Part shown: positions 17,165 through 25,090 of the stretch, piece after piece
Layout of the letters: every line of letters starts with the position of its first letter
Position numbering within the stretch: position 1 is the stretch's first letter
Source: Streptomyces liliiviolaceus
GTDB lineage: Bacteria > Actinomycetota > Actinomycetes > Streptomycetales > Streptomycetaceae
Length of the DNA: 64,000 nt
NCBI RefSeq assembly: GCF_018070025.1
Contig: NZ_JAGPYQ010000003.1
Location: 1-64,000, forward strand
Direction of reading: 5' to 3'
Position numbers and translations under genes: made by a program
The notes under the pieces: model-generated
What the model was told of the DNA's origin: nothing
Databases searched by the model: none
What the model saw: the letters and a program-made list of their open reading frames with translations, nothing else

Positions 17165-17971
17165 TCAAGCCAAAGCCCGGCGATGTCCGGGTAAGTGAGC
17201 TCTGGCGTGGTCGATCACGTCGCGCATTCGGCACAGTACGACGCTTTTCGACGCCCACACGGCTTCCCGCAACAGTTCCCGGGGCAGTCCGGCCCCGATC
17301 GCACCGAAGTCACTGTCATCGAGGGAGATGTCCTGATACGTAATCCAATTTCCCTTGTCCTCGACCACGCAGCGGTACGCACGCTTCGGCGGCCTGGGAC
17401 GCATCAGATACTCGGCGTAGTGCAAGGCACTGCACGCCTCGAACCCGACCCGTAACAGCAAGATCTGCGCATCGGCCGCATACAACTTCGCCATGGGCGA
17501 GAGCCTGCCGAGATGGCTGCGCACAGGATGCCGCCTGAGCAATGTCTTTGCCTGCGGGCCCAGCCCGGCCAGCGAGGTCTGCGGATGGGCGCTGCGCACG
17601 GCCCCACGGGTGGTCCACGTGCATTCGGCTAGGGCCCCCATGGTCGGGCACGCCGTCGCCTGTGGATCGAACGGCGGCATTGACATGCGGTATTGCGTCA
17701 CTTCCGCCTCACTCATGCCTGCAACAACGTCTTGGTATGCACGCGAGGTATCGGAATTTTCCGGCGTGAAGGTCGGCACGATCAAAGTGCCGGCCGGGCC
17801 GAGCGCGGTCCGCAGAGCGTCGCGCACCAGCCGAGGGTCGGCCCCGGTGCCACTGAGCGAGGCATGCACCATCAGCACACCGCCCCTGCGTACACCCAAC
17901 GTCTTCAACAGGTGGTCGACTTCGAGCGTGCAGGTGGTGCCGATCGCGGGGTCGGCCATGGGGTCAGCCAC
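17165..17971 (-). CDS. AAC(3)-family N-acetyltransferase-like protein of the Fxs operon
   Basis: A 268-residue protein with the fold markers of aminoglycoside 3-N-acetyltransferases: GVLMVHASLSGTG, AGTLIVPTFTPENSDT, VRSAHPQTSLAGLG and HLGRLSPMAKLY. It starts at the fxsB stop (GTG 17971 with eight bases of overlap, or ATG 17959 just after it), so it belongs to the operon. AAC(3)-like genes are frequent companions of Fxs loci. The natural substrate is unlikely to be an aminoglycoside here and may be the FxsA-derived peptide or its product; that is inference. A 104-base gap separates it from fxsC. Confidence 0.85.
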   Translation of the reverse strand: MADPMADPAIGTTCTLEVDHLLKTLGVRRGGVLMVHASLSGTGADPRLVRDALRTALGPAGTLIVPTFTPENSDTSRAYQDVVAGMSEAEVTQYRMSMPPFDPQATACPTMGALAECTWTTRGAVRSAHPQTSLAGLGPQAKTLLRRHPVRSHLGRLSPMAKLYAADAQILLLRVGFEACSALHYAEYLMRPRPPKRAYRCVVEDKGNWITYQDISLDDSDFGAIGAGLPRELLREAVWASKSVVLCRMRDVIDHARAHLPGHRRALA

Positions 17972-20138
17972 AGCCTTCTGCCCACTGTGACCAAAGCTGT
18001 GCCACCAACACCGCCCCCGTGGGCGTCAGTTCGTGCTCAGGCAACAGGGTGAGGGCCGTAAGGGCAGGCGCCGCACCAGCGTACGATTTCCTTCCCAGTT
18101 CCTCGTCCGCCCGCTCCAGGAGGGCGCCCGCCGGGCCACCCGGACGGTGCAGGTCCGCCGTTTCCCGCAGGGCGGCCAACCGGGCTCGCCGCCCGATGCG
18201 CGGCAGTTCCCGCACGAACTCCTCAGGTTCCACGTCGACCGCCACACCGAGCGCCCCGACCCCATGACTGCCCAAGAGCAGCCCGCTGCCGGCCGCGAGC
18301 GGGGTCAAGGTGACGGGGCGGAACGCATCGGGTCCTGACGACTCCTTGTCCAGCAACTCGTACGCCCGCGTCAGCCGGTCACGGAAATCGCCGCTGTCCG
18401 ACGGCCCCGCAACGGGCGCGGGATAGCAGTCGCGGTAGGGATCGGCATCGTCGACGAGCGGGCCGTCCTGCCCCCACAGCCGCTCCAGGGCGCGCCAGCG
18501 CGCGTCAACAGGAGCCTCGTCCAGATGTATCCACAACCACGCCAGACCCTCGTCGGGCCCGCCGTGACTGCGTACCCTGAACGCGTCGGGCGCGACCTCG
18601 ACCTCGACCCGCCCCGAAGCGGAGAGCTGGTAGGTGCCCAGGGTCGGCAGGTGCAGCCGGGTATCTGGGTTCACCCAGGTGAGACTGGCCTTCACGCCTG
18701 CGCGCAGCGCTGCGGCGACGACCAGCGCCATGAGCCAGGCGACATCGGCGGAACCGTGAAAGGAACGCACCAAACCGGTGCGCACATAAGGGTGCGCGAG
18801 GACCTCGTTCAGGTGCGGAGCTGTGTTCGGGTCCTTGTCCAGGTCCAGCAGGAGCTGCCAGGCATCGGTCCAGTCCGGCTGCGTGGCCAGCAGGTCGTGC
18901 ACCCGGCGCAACAGCATCCGGTCCAGTTCCAACTGGGCCCAGTGCAGTTCGCTGGTGTTCAGGACGGCCCGGGCGAACGTGCGGACGGTCGACCGGTCGC
19001 CGATTCCTTCGATCAGAGACTGCAAGTCAGCGCAGAACACACTGGGGTTGTCAAACAGGCGTTCGGAGCTATAGCGGTGCCCATACAGTCCGCCTCCGCA
19101 GGACTGCACCACCGGGCAGCTGCGGCAGGTCTCGCTGAGACCTTTGATGCCCAACTGCCGTGCTCGGACACCGGGATGTGCCGCGAACTCCGCGAAACCG
19201 TGCCGGAAAACGTCGTATCCCGTCTCGGGGGCACCCGAGTAGGCGGTCTTGAGCCAGTCTGCCTGCTCGAAGGTGCCATCAGTCTCGATCACGGCGAGAT
19301 CACTGGGCGCGAGTCCCAGGGCTTCGGTGAGGCTCGGTCCGCCGCGCTGGGTGCTGAGCACCGATTCGAATGTCCGGACAGGCGTTTTGCGGCCCTGCTG
19401 ATCCCACCGATCGAAGATGGCGAGCAGCCAATCAGCATAAGGCGTTCTGGTGCCGGACGGGTTGGGTGGAGGGCTGTCCCATGTGGAGTGCGGGAGAAGG
19501 TAATCGATGCGAGGTGGATCGAGGGCGGTGATGGCGTCATGCACGGTGACGGGATCATTCGCTACGTCTACGGTGCACAACACACCACTGAAGAGGTGGC
19601 GGTACTCCGGTTCCTGAAGTAAACGGATCCCGCGCACCACCCGGTCGTAACTGCTGCGTCCCCGGCGATCGACCCGATGGCGGTCATTGGCCGCACGGTC
19701 GCCGTCCAGCGACACACTGACGTGGACTCCGAACTCTCTGCAGACGTCCAGATGGCGTCTGTTGAGGGTCACCGCATTGGTGTGCAAGCGCAAGTCGAGC
19801 GCAGTGACGGGAGTCAGCGTGCGGGTCAACTCCGCACAGATGTTTTTCAGCCGGGTTGGTCCCACCAGAAGTGGCTCACCCCCGTGCAGGATCACGGAGA
19901 TGGACTCCAGAGAACGTGCCGAGGCGTATTCGGTGAGCCGCGCGGCGACGGAGCGGACCGTGTCCGGCCGGATGAAGGTCGGACGGGCCTGCCAGCTCTG
20001 GTCGGCATGCTGATATACGTAACAGTGGTCACAGAGCAGATCGCACCTACTGTGGATCTTGAGGACCAGCTGTCTGAGAGGTGGATTGCCGGATGGCTGA
20101 CTCTTCACCGCGTAATTTTGGCAGACCGCACGCGTCAA
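17964..20138 (-). CDS. fxsB: Radical SAM/SPASM peptide maturase FxsB
   Basis: A 724-residue radical SAM enzyme. The cluster-binding motif CDLLCDHCY (Cys32, Cys36, Cys39) follows RQLVLKIHSR, typical of FxsB. ILHGGEPLL and SVSLDGD fit the radical SAM barrel. A SPASM region has CRSCPVVQSCGGGLYGHRYS. The C-terminal half (about 380-724) resembles the domain that in relatives carries an HEXXH motif, but no HEXXH is visible here. It probably installs a crosslink in the FxsA precursor encoded 120 bases upstream. The listed start is TTG and has no strong ribosome binding site; a GTG at 20108 is an alternative. Confidence 0.9.
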   Translation of the reverse strand: MTRAVCQNYAVKSQPSGNPPLRQLVLKIHSRCDLLCDHCYVYQHADQSWQARPTFIRPDTVRSVAARLTEYASARSLESISVILHGGEPLLVGPTRLKNICAELTRTLTPVTALDLRLHTNAVTLNRRHLDVCREFGVHVSVSLDGDRAANDRHRVDRRGRSSYDRVVRGIRLLQEPEYRHLFSGVLCTVDVANDPVTVHDAITALDPPRIDYLLPHSTWDSPPPNPSGTRTPYADWLLAIFDRWDQQGRKTPVRTFESVLSTQRGGPSLTEALGLAPSDLAVIETDGTFEQADWLKTAYSGAPETGYDVFRHGFAEFAAHPGVRARQLGIKGLSETCRSCPVVQSCGGGLYGHRYSSERLFDNPSVFCADLQSLIEGIGDRSTVRTFARAVLNTSELHWAQLELDRMLLRRVHDLLATQPDWTDAWQLLLDLDKDPNTAPHLNEVLAHPYVRTGLVRSFHGSADVAWLMALVVAAALRAGVKASLTWVNPDTRLHLPTLGTYQLSASGRVEVEVAPDAFRVRSHGGPDEGLAWLWIHLDEAPVDARWRALERLWGQDGPLVDDADPYRDCYPAPVAGPSDSGDFRDRLTRAYELLDKESSGPDAFRPVTLTPLAAGSGLLLGSHGVGALGVAVDVEPEEFVRELPRIGRRARLAALRETADLHRPGGPAGALLERADEELGRKSYAGAAPALTALTLLPEHELTPTGAVLVAQLWSQWAEGCG

Positions 20139-20261
20139 GACATACCAAAACCTTCGGCTGCAGGGGGCGTTGACGCGCCTTCAGGCCACTGAAATGGGTG
20201 CGCGCGGTGGGGGTGCCGCCGGACGCACCCACGCCAGGGTGAAATTTTGCGCCGTTCGGCG

Positions 20262-20456
20262 TCAGAACGAGGAATTGAACCTGATCGTCCGGTTCACGCG
20301 AAGATCGAGCGTATCTGTCGAACGGTGGACGGCCCGTTCGACATTGCGGGTCGAAGAGGGATCGATGTCCATCAGGAGGGTGGCCCTGAAGGCCGCCATC
20401 GGCATGGTCGAAGGACGCTTCACTGGCGTCACCGAAAGGTTCGTCATGGTCGTCAC
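20262..20456 (-). CDS. fxsA: FxSxx-COOH precursor peptide FxsA
   Basis: A 64-residue peptide whose C-terminus is RFNSSF, that is F-x-S-x-x at the carboxyl end, the defining feature of FxSxx-COOH precursors. The preceding part (ATLLMDIDPSSTRNVERAVH ... DTLDLRVNRT) is polar and leader-like. The GTG start at 20456 is chosen because GGAG lies four bases upstream; ATGs at 20447, 20405 and 20399 are alternatives. It is the first gene of the Fxs operon, with fxsB 120 bases downstream. The phenylalanine and serine near the end are the probable residues acted on by FxsB, by analogy with the family. Confidence 0.8.
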   Translation of the reverse strand: MTTMTNLSVTPVKRPSTMPMAAFRATLLMDIDPSSTRNVERAVHRSTDTLDLRVNRTIRFNSSF

Positions 20457-20619
20457 GTAGCTCCGGTTCGGATGGGGCGAACCCATCGGGTACCCAGTCG
20501 TGGGTTTGGTCTGGACCCTATACCAGCCAACCAGTGGGAGCGGCCCTGCACAGGGCTGGCTCTTCCCTTTCCCTGCTTCCTACGCTGGGACCCCAGGCGC
20601 GATGAAATCAGGGGGCGTG

Positions 20620-21537
20620 ATGAGGGCCGCAATGACTCCGGTGCCAAGCACGACCTTGGGCGAAGGGGACGTACCACTCCTCTACCGGCAAAGTGACGAA
20701 CGCGCATTACGTCATCAGAGTGAGTCCATCCGTTCCGTACGCAAACACTTGATCGTGCTTCTGCTGGCGACGGCTGCTGCTGTCATGGCGGAGCAGGTGC
20801 CCAGTCACGTCGGAGCGCCGTGCGCCGTTGCGCTGTACGGGCTGACCATCGGCATTGGCTTGTATTCCTCCAAGCGGCGAGCTCGCGCACGCTGGCAGAC
20901 ACACCGAGCGGCGGCTGAGTTGATGAAGTCGCTGGCCTGGCAGTACATGGTGCATGGAGGGCCGTTTCACTCCCGCGTCGCCGATCCTGACGCGTTGTTC
21001 GCCGAGCGGGTTGAGGAACAGTTGCGGGAGTTACGTACATGGGGTTGGGAGGACACCCGGGACGGGGCTGATGAACGGGGGGCGGGCCAGATTACGCCTC
21101 GGATGCGCGCAGTGCGGGCAAAGTCCTTCATGGCACGCCGAGACATCTATCTGCGTGACCGTCTTCTCGAACAATCGATTTGGTACAGAAACCATGCGAT
21201 GCGAACCCATCGCGCTTCGGCACACTGGTCAACTGTCACTGCACTGCTGACCCTGCTCGCCCTGGCCGCGGCTGTTCTGAAGAGTCTCGGGTTCATCGAA
21301 GGCTGGGACCTGGCCGGCTTGCTGAGCGCGGGCGCGGCGGCGGGTGTCGCGTGGCAAGAAGTGCGTCGGCATCGGCCGCTCACGCACGCGCACTCCTTGA
21401 TCGAGCAGGACTTGGAGACGGCAGGGATAGCGATGTCCACCACGGTGACGCAGGCAGGCTGGGCCGATGCTGTGGCGCAGACGGAACGGCTGGTATCGCC
21501 GGCGCATACAGAATGGCTGGCAAGGTTCGGTGCGTGA
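20620..21537 (+). CDS. SLATT / DUF4231 membrane protein
   Basis: About 305 residues with two pairs of membrane helices: HLIVLLLATAAAVMAEQV plus APCAVALYGLTIGIGLYSS, and VTALLTLLALAAAVLKSLGF plus GLLSAGAAAGVAW. Between them lies a long amphipathic helical region (RARWQTHRAAAELMKSLAWQ, ARRDIYLRDRLLEQSIWYRN). This layout fits the SLATT/DUF4231 family, predicted two-transmembrane pore-type effectors of nucleotide-linked conflict systems. ATG 20620 has AGGGGGC directly upstream; in-frame starts further up lack one. The gene diverges from fxsA and converges on a SLOG gene, a pairing known for this family. Confidence 0.75.
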   Translation: MRAAMTPVPSTTLGEGDVPLLYRQSDERALRHQSESIRSVRKHLIVLLLATAAAVMAEQVPSHVGAPCAVALYGLTIGIGLYSSKRRARARWQTHRAAAELMKSLAWQYMVHGGPFHSRVADPDALFAERVEEQLRELRTWGWEDTRDGADERGAGQITPRMRAVRAKSFMARRDIYLRDRLLEQSIWYRNHAMRTHRASAHWSTVTALLTLLALAAAVLKSLGFIEGWDLAGLLSAGAAAGVAWQEVRRHRPLTHAHSLIEQDLETAGIAMSTTVTQAGWADAVAQTERLVSPAHTEWLARFGA

Positions 21538-21583
21538 AGAGACAAGAACCGAACCTTGCGAGCCCAAAGTTCAAAAGACCATG

Positions 21584-22129
21584 TCAATCTCGTTCAATAC
21601 CTCTCGGCCACATGATCGCAACCGGGACGCCTTGGCGGTGTGCGTAGGCCACCACATCGCCGGTGCCGCCCAGACCACGGGCCGGACGCCCGTCCCAGAC
21701 GGCGACCAAGAGATCGCAGTGGTCGACGATCCAGCGGCCCGCCGCGAAGTACGCTTGCTCATGCGTTGGTTCAAGCGGCAAATCAACACGATCCGCACAA
21801 GAACTGAGGATCCTGCGATACACGGACCGCGCTGCGTCATCGTCGAGGTGGGCCTCGTGATCCATACCTGGAATCACCGCCGTCACCGGAATGCCGCTGT
21901 CCAAGGCGATGTCCGCGAACAACTGGTCAGCGCCGGCAGCGAGACTACTGATGGCTCTCACGCCACCGTCGCTGAGCTGTCTACGTATGCCTGAACGCAC
22001 CGACGGCAAGGCAGCAACGGGAATCGCACGGTGCCCAGTGACGCCGATCCGGGTGAAGCCAGTACGGGCCGACGCGTTTCCGGCGGGACCGGTTCCGATC
22101 GTTCGGGCCGCCGCGGCTCCGGTCGTCAC
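21584..22129 (-). CDS. SLOG-family protein, predicted ligand sensor or synthase
   Basis: A 181-residue Rossmann-like protein with SLOG landmarks: RIGVTGHRAIP at the first strand, GVRAISSLAAGADQLFADIA (the glycine-rich AxGAD motif), TAVIPG, DLLVAVWDG and GLGGTGDVVAYAHRQGVPV. SLOG domains bind or cleave nucleotide-derived ligands and are found beside SLATT effectors in predicted defence systems. The GTG start at 22129 has GGAAGG seven bases upstream. The stop is 46 bases from that of the SLATT gene, tail to tail, so the two share a terminator region but not a transcript. Confidence 0.8.
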   Translation of the reverse strand: MTTGAAAARTIGTGPAGNASARTGFTRIGVTGHRAIPVAALPSVRSGIRRQLSDGGVRAISSLAAGADQLFADIALDSGIPVTAVIPGMDHEAHLDDDAARSVYRRILSSCADRVDLPLEPTHEQAYFAAGRWIVDHCDLLVAVWDGRPARGLGGTGDVVAYAHRQGVPVAIMWPRGIERD

Positions 22130-22647
22130 GAGAACGCCTTCCTATTGCTGTCGAGGATTCCCACCGTAGCGTCGCCCTCGAAGAATGCGCAGGGGCGCAC
22201 GTGCCCACAAACGGCTACCACCTCACGGCCGTCCCGCACCTACATCGCCATGTACCGACGGCCGCACGGTGGCCCACCGGTCTGTGCCGCTCTAGTGATG
22301 TCAGCCCGAGATCCGTCGCTCCCTGACGATGAGCGGTGCCCGACGCGCTACGGCCAACCAAGCGCGAGACGGCACCCTCAAGTGATCGACGAACCACCTT
22401 CGGACTATCATGTGATCGTGCAGGTGCAGGTGCAGGTGCAGGTGCAGGTGCATAACTGTGGGTTCTCGCCAGCTCAGCAGGACGAGATCTGAAGACGCCG
22501 CCGCGAGGGGCAGTCGTTCAGCTTGATCGGAGGGGCAGTCGAGGCACCGATGCAGCACGCCCGCCGGTTCCTGCATCAGAGCGGCGACGTCCGCCTCGCT
22601 CCGCAAACGCGTTCAGAGCGGCATCTGAGCGGCATCTGCGCGGCAGC
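22130..22647. other. No recognisable gene; contains a hexanucleotide repeat
   Basis: High-GC sequence upstream of the SLOG gene without a convincing coding frame on either strand. It holds the five-copy CAGGTG tandem at 22421-22450 and leads into a transposase remnant. Confidence 0.4.
22421..22450. repeat. Tandem hexanucleotide repeat (CAGGTG)5
   Basis: Five perfect copies of CAGGTG, extended by a GTG before and a CA after. No open frame around it resembles a known protein, so it looks like a microsatellite in non-coding or decayed DNA. Confidence 0.85.
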
Positions 22648-22938
22648 GAACGTGAGGAGATCTCCCGCAGCCTCGCCGCCGGGGAATCGACCCGGCAACT
22701 GGCCGAGCGGCTGGGCCGATCTCCTTCGACCGTCTCGCGCGAGATCGCCCGCAACGGCGGCGGGACCGCTACCGGGCCACCACGGCCGATGCAGCCGTCT
22801 ACGAACGCGGGCCCCGCCTCAAGCAAGCTCGCCCAGCGGCCCGCTCTACGCGCTCTGGTCAAGCCACGCTGGCTCTGTGCTGGTCACCCGAGCAGATCGC
22901 AGGGTGGCTGCGGCGGCGGCAGCTTCCTGGTGACGCCT
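22648..22938 (+). pseudogene. IS30-family transposase remnant, frameshifted
   Basis: Three frames must be joined to read it: EREEISRSLAAGESTRQLAE then RLGRSPSTVSREIARNGG (the helix-turn-helix of IS30 transposases), DRYRATTADAAVYERG, and LCWSPEQIAGWLRRRQLPGD. These are the conserved N-terminal blocks of the family in their natural order. The DDE catalytic part is missing after about 22938. Confidence 0.65.
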
Positions 22939-23018
22939 TCACGCAGATCACGGACGAACAGAAAGCAGCAACCTCCTGTGTCTGCCACACCCCACCAGAC
23001 GGCCCCTACGACACCACC

Positions 23019-23277
23019 CTCCCTGCGCGAAGCCGCCGTCCGCCGATTGCGATGCCTGCGCGACGCAGACAGCCTCACCCGCCACGGCATCCGCACCGTC
23101 GCCACCGCCTTCAGCGTCCACTGGCGCACCGTGCGCCGCTCAATGGACAACGCCGACGCCCACAACGGCACCTACACTCCACAAAGGCCGCCCGCACCTG
23201 CGTATCACCCCGGCCATGCACGACGCCCTGGCTCGCTGGCACGGCAACATCAACACGGCCTACCGGAGACTGAAGTT
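23019..23277 (+). pseudogene. rve/Tn552-type transposase N-terminal remnant, frameshifted
   Basis: One frame reads RHGIRTVATAFSVHWRTVRR with SMDNADAHNGTYTP, and after a shift HKGRPHLRITPAMHDALARW then HGNINTAYRRL. The helix-turn-helix, the (G)xYTP turn and the (R)xxITPxxxxxLxxWxGN block match the start of the large Streptomyces integrase-core transposases. The rest of the gene is absent. Confidence 0.5.
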
Positions 23278-23398
23278 GAGGCCATGGACGGAGGGGCGAC
23301 GGTGGGGGAGTGGTGGAATGGTTCGGACAAGATCTGTGCCACCGCGGTAAATTCCCGCGCGTGGGCGACCGCAGTGCCAACCAACAGTAGGCGGGGAT

Positions 23399-24208
23399 GT
23401 GCGAGAGCTTCAATATCTGTCGATCGCGAAGCTCGATGACTTCTACGAGGCGTCACGAAGAAGACTCACCGATCGAGCTGTTGACGCCGAAGCCGGCATG
23501 CTGGGCACCAGCGCTCGCATCGCCCTGGGGGAGGGCGTGGCAGCGGAGCCAACGCCTGCCGAACGACTCGAGTCCGTCTTGGACCATCTCAAAAAACAGT
23601 GCTGGGCGCGCACCTGGGAGCCCGCAGCCTGCGCGCATCTCGGACTCGACGCCTGGCTTGAGTTCCGGGGCCCGTTCCGCTACGGCGCCGCAGTCAGTGA
23701 TGTCGGATACGACGACCGTGGTGTGTTTGCCTATGCGTCGCTGGAAGAGCACCACTGCACGCACCGCGACGGCGAGTTCTGCCCTCACATCGAACTTCTG
23801 CTGTGCGGCTCAAAGCAGCATGTGAGAGACCACCGTGATCATCCGCCGACCAGGATGGGATCCGGCTCTGACTGGCTGCATGACATGGCAGCCGAACTCG
23901 TCCAACGAGAAGCAGATGGGGACACGACGCCCCTGGAAGCATTGGCTTCCACTGGCTTGCACGATCAAGAATTCGCGGCCAGGTCGGCCTTCTCCATGAT
24001 CTCGCACTTCTATCGGATCCCTGGGTATCTACGGGGGCACGCCCGCGTGCTGTGCAATTTCCCACCGGAACGGCTGCGGCACCGGATGATCGTGGCCACC
24101 CCCTTGTACGTAGAGGTGGGCGTGCAGCCAGTTCCGTCGACACCCCAAATCGGTGGGCCTGAGCCCCGCAGACGCTGGTGGCGACCCCCAGGTATCACAC
24201 GGGCCTAG
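23399..24208 (+). CDS. Conserved actinobacterial protein (SAVMC3_10250/DUF7019-like), function unknown
   Basis: A 269-residue soluble protein. Its start, MRELQYLSIAKLDDFY, resembles the opening of a family of uncharacterised Streptomyces proteins (MREFVYLSxxKLxxF). The middle part has FRGPFRYGAAVSD, HIELLLCGSKQHV and a C-terminal LEALASTG ... ARVLCNFPPERLRH region. There are no membrane helices, signal peptide or catalytic motif that I recognise. The GTG start at 23399 follows GGCGGGG. The stop codon is immediately followed by the left end of an IS5 fragment, so the C-terminus may have been altered by that insertion. Confidence 0.55.
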   Translation: MRELQYLSIAKLDDFYEASRRRLTDRAVDAEAGMLGTSARIALGEGVAAEPTPAERLESVLDHLKKQCWARTWEPAACAHLGLDAWLEFRGPFRYGAAVSDVGYDDRGVFAYASLEEHHCTHRDGEFCPHIELLLCGSKQHVRDHRDHPPTRMGSGSDWLHDMAAELVQREADGDTTPLEALASTGLHDQEFAARSAFSMISHFYRIPGYLRGHARVLCNFPPERLRHRMIVATPLYVEVGVQPVPSTPQIGGPEPRRRWWRPPGITRA

Positions 24209-24221
24209 GCAGTGTCTTCAA

Positions 24222-24977
24222 ATGATCACCGTGATGGATCATGGTGTCGTGATACGTCGCCATGAACTGGCCGATGTTGAGTGGGAGTTCGTCCGGCCGT
24301 TGCTGCCCGTGTCGTTGCGGGGCCGGAAGCGGCTGGAGGACCGCAGGGTCCTGAATGGGATCGTGTGGAAGCTCCGGACCGGGACGGCCTGGCGGGATGT
24401 GCCCGAGCGTTACGGTCCGTGGGCCACGCTGCATACGCGTTTCCGCAGGTGGGCGGCGGACGGGACGTTCGACCGGATGCTGCAGGCCGCACAGGCGAAG
24501 GCGGACGCGGCGGGCGACGTCGAGCGGCTGGCGGCGGTGAAGGTGGTCATGCTGACGACGTTCGACCTCGACGAGTACGTGTACGGGGCCTTGCGAGCCG
24601 GTGCCACGGGCTTCCTCGTGAAGGACACCGAACCGGCGGAACTCCTGCACGCGGTGCGCGTCGCCATGCGAGGCGACGCGCTCATCAGCCCCTCCGTCAC
24701 CCGCAGGCTCATCGCCGAGTTCGCCAACCGCCCGGACCCCACCCGACGTCCCGACCGGCGCCTCGACGCGCTGACCGGCCGCGAACGCGAAGTCATGCGG
24801 CTGATCGCCGCCGGATGCACCAACGCTGAAATCGCCGCACAACTGGTGGTCTCACCTTTGACCGCGAAGACCCACGTCAGCCGCATCATGGCCAAACTCG
24901 GTGCCCGGGACAGGTCCCAAGTCGTGGTCATGGCCTACGAGTACCGCATGGTCAGCCCCGGTCGGCTCACCGACTGA
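24222..24977 (+). CDS. In-frame chimera: IS5 transposase N-terminus fused to NarL/LuxR response regulator C-terminus
   Basis: Residues 1 to about 102 are the N-terminus of an IS5-family transposase (RRHELADVEWEFVRPLLP, LEDRRVLNGIVWKLRTGTAW, RDVPERYGPW, AQAKADAAGD). From about residue 103 the frame runs, without a stop, into the second half of a NarL-type receiver (VVMLTTFDLDEYVYGALRAG, GFLVKDTEPAELLHAV) and a complete LuxR helix-turn-helix (LTGREREVMRLIAAGCTNAE, KTHVSRIMAKLGARDRSQ). The phosphoacceptor half of the receiver is gone. The insertion-sequence end begins at about 24209. If translated the protein could still bind DNA. The join near 24525 is seen directly; function is unknown. Confidence 0.75.
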   Translation: MITVMDHGVVIRRHELADVEWEFVRPLLPVSLRGRKRLEDRRVLNGIVWKLRTGTAWRDVPERYGPWATLHTRFRRWAADGTFDRMLQAAQAKADAAGDVERLAAVKVVMLTTFDLDEYVYGALRAGATGFLVKDTEPAELLHAVRVAMRGDALISPSVTRRLIAEFANRPDPTRRPDRRLDALTGREREVMRLIAAGCTNAEIAAQLVVSPLTAKTHVSRIMAKLGARDRSQVVVMAYEYRMVSPGRLTD

Positions 24978-25047
24978 AACCTGCACGGCGACACCGGCCC
25001 GCGCCGCCCGCAGACACCGCAGCCCCCCCCCGTCCGTCCTGGGCATC

Positions 25048-25082
25048 GATCCGATGCCCGGACGCGAGCCGGGCATCGGGTC
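25048..25082. terminator. Bidirectional terminator hairpin
   Basis: GATCCGATGCCCGG (25048-25061) pairs with CCGGGCATCGGGTC (25069-25082) around a seven-base loop, with one G-U pair. It lies between the convergent LuxR chimera (ends 24977) and the small secreted protein gene (ends 25091). Confidence 0.65.
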
Positions 25083-25090
25083 GGCCACGC

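Noticed and set aside
17165..17971. AAC(3)-like gene as an acquired antibiotic-resistance gene
   Set aside because: It overlaps fxsB and lies inside a coherent Fxs operon, so a role in that system is more likely than aminoglycoside resistance.
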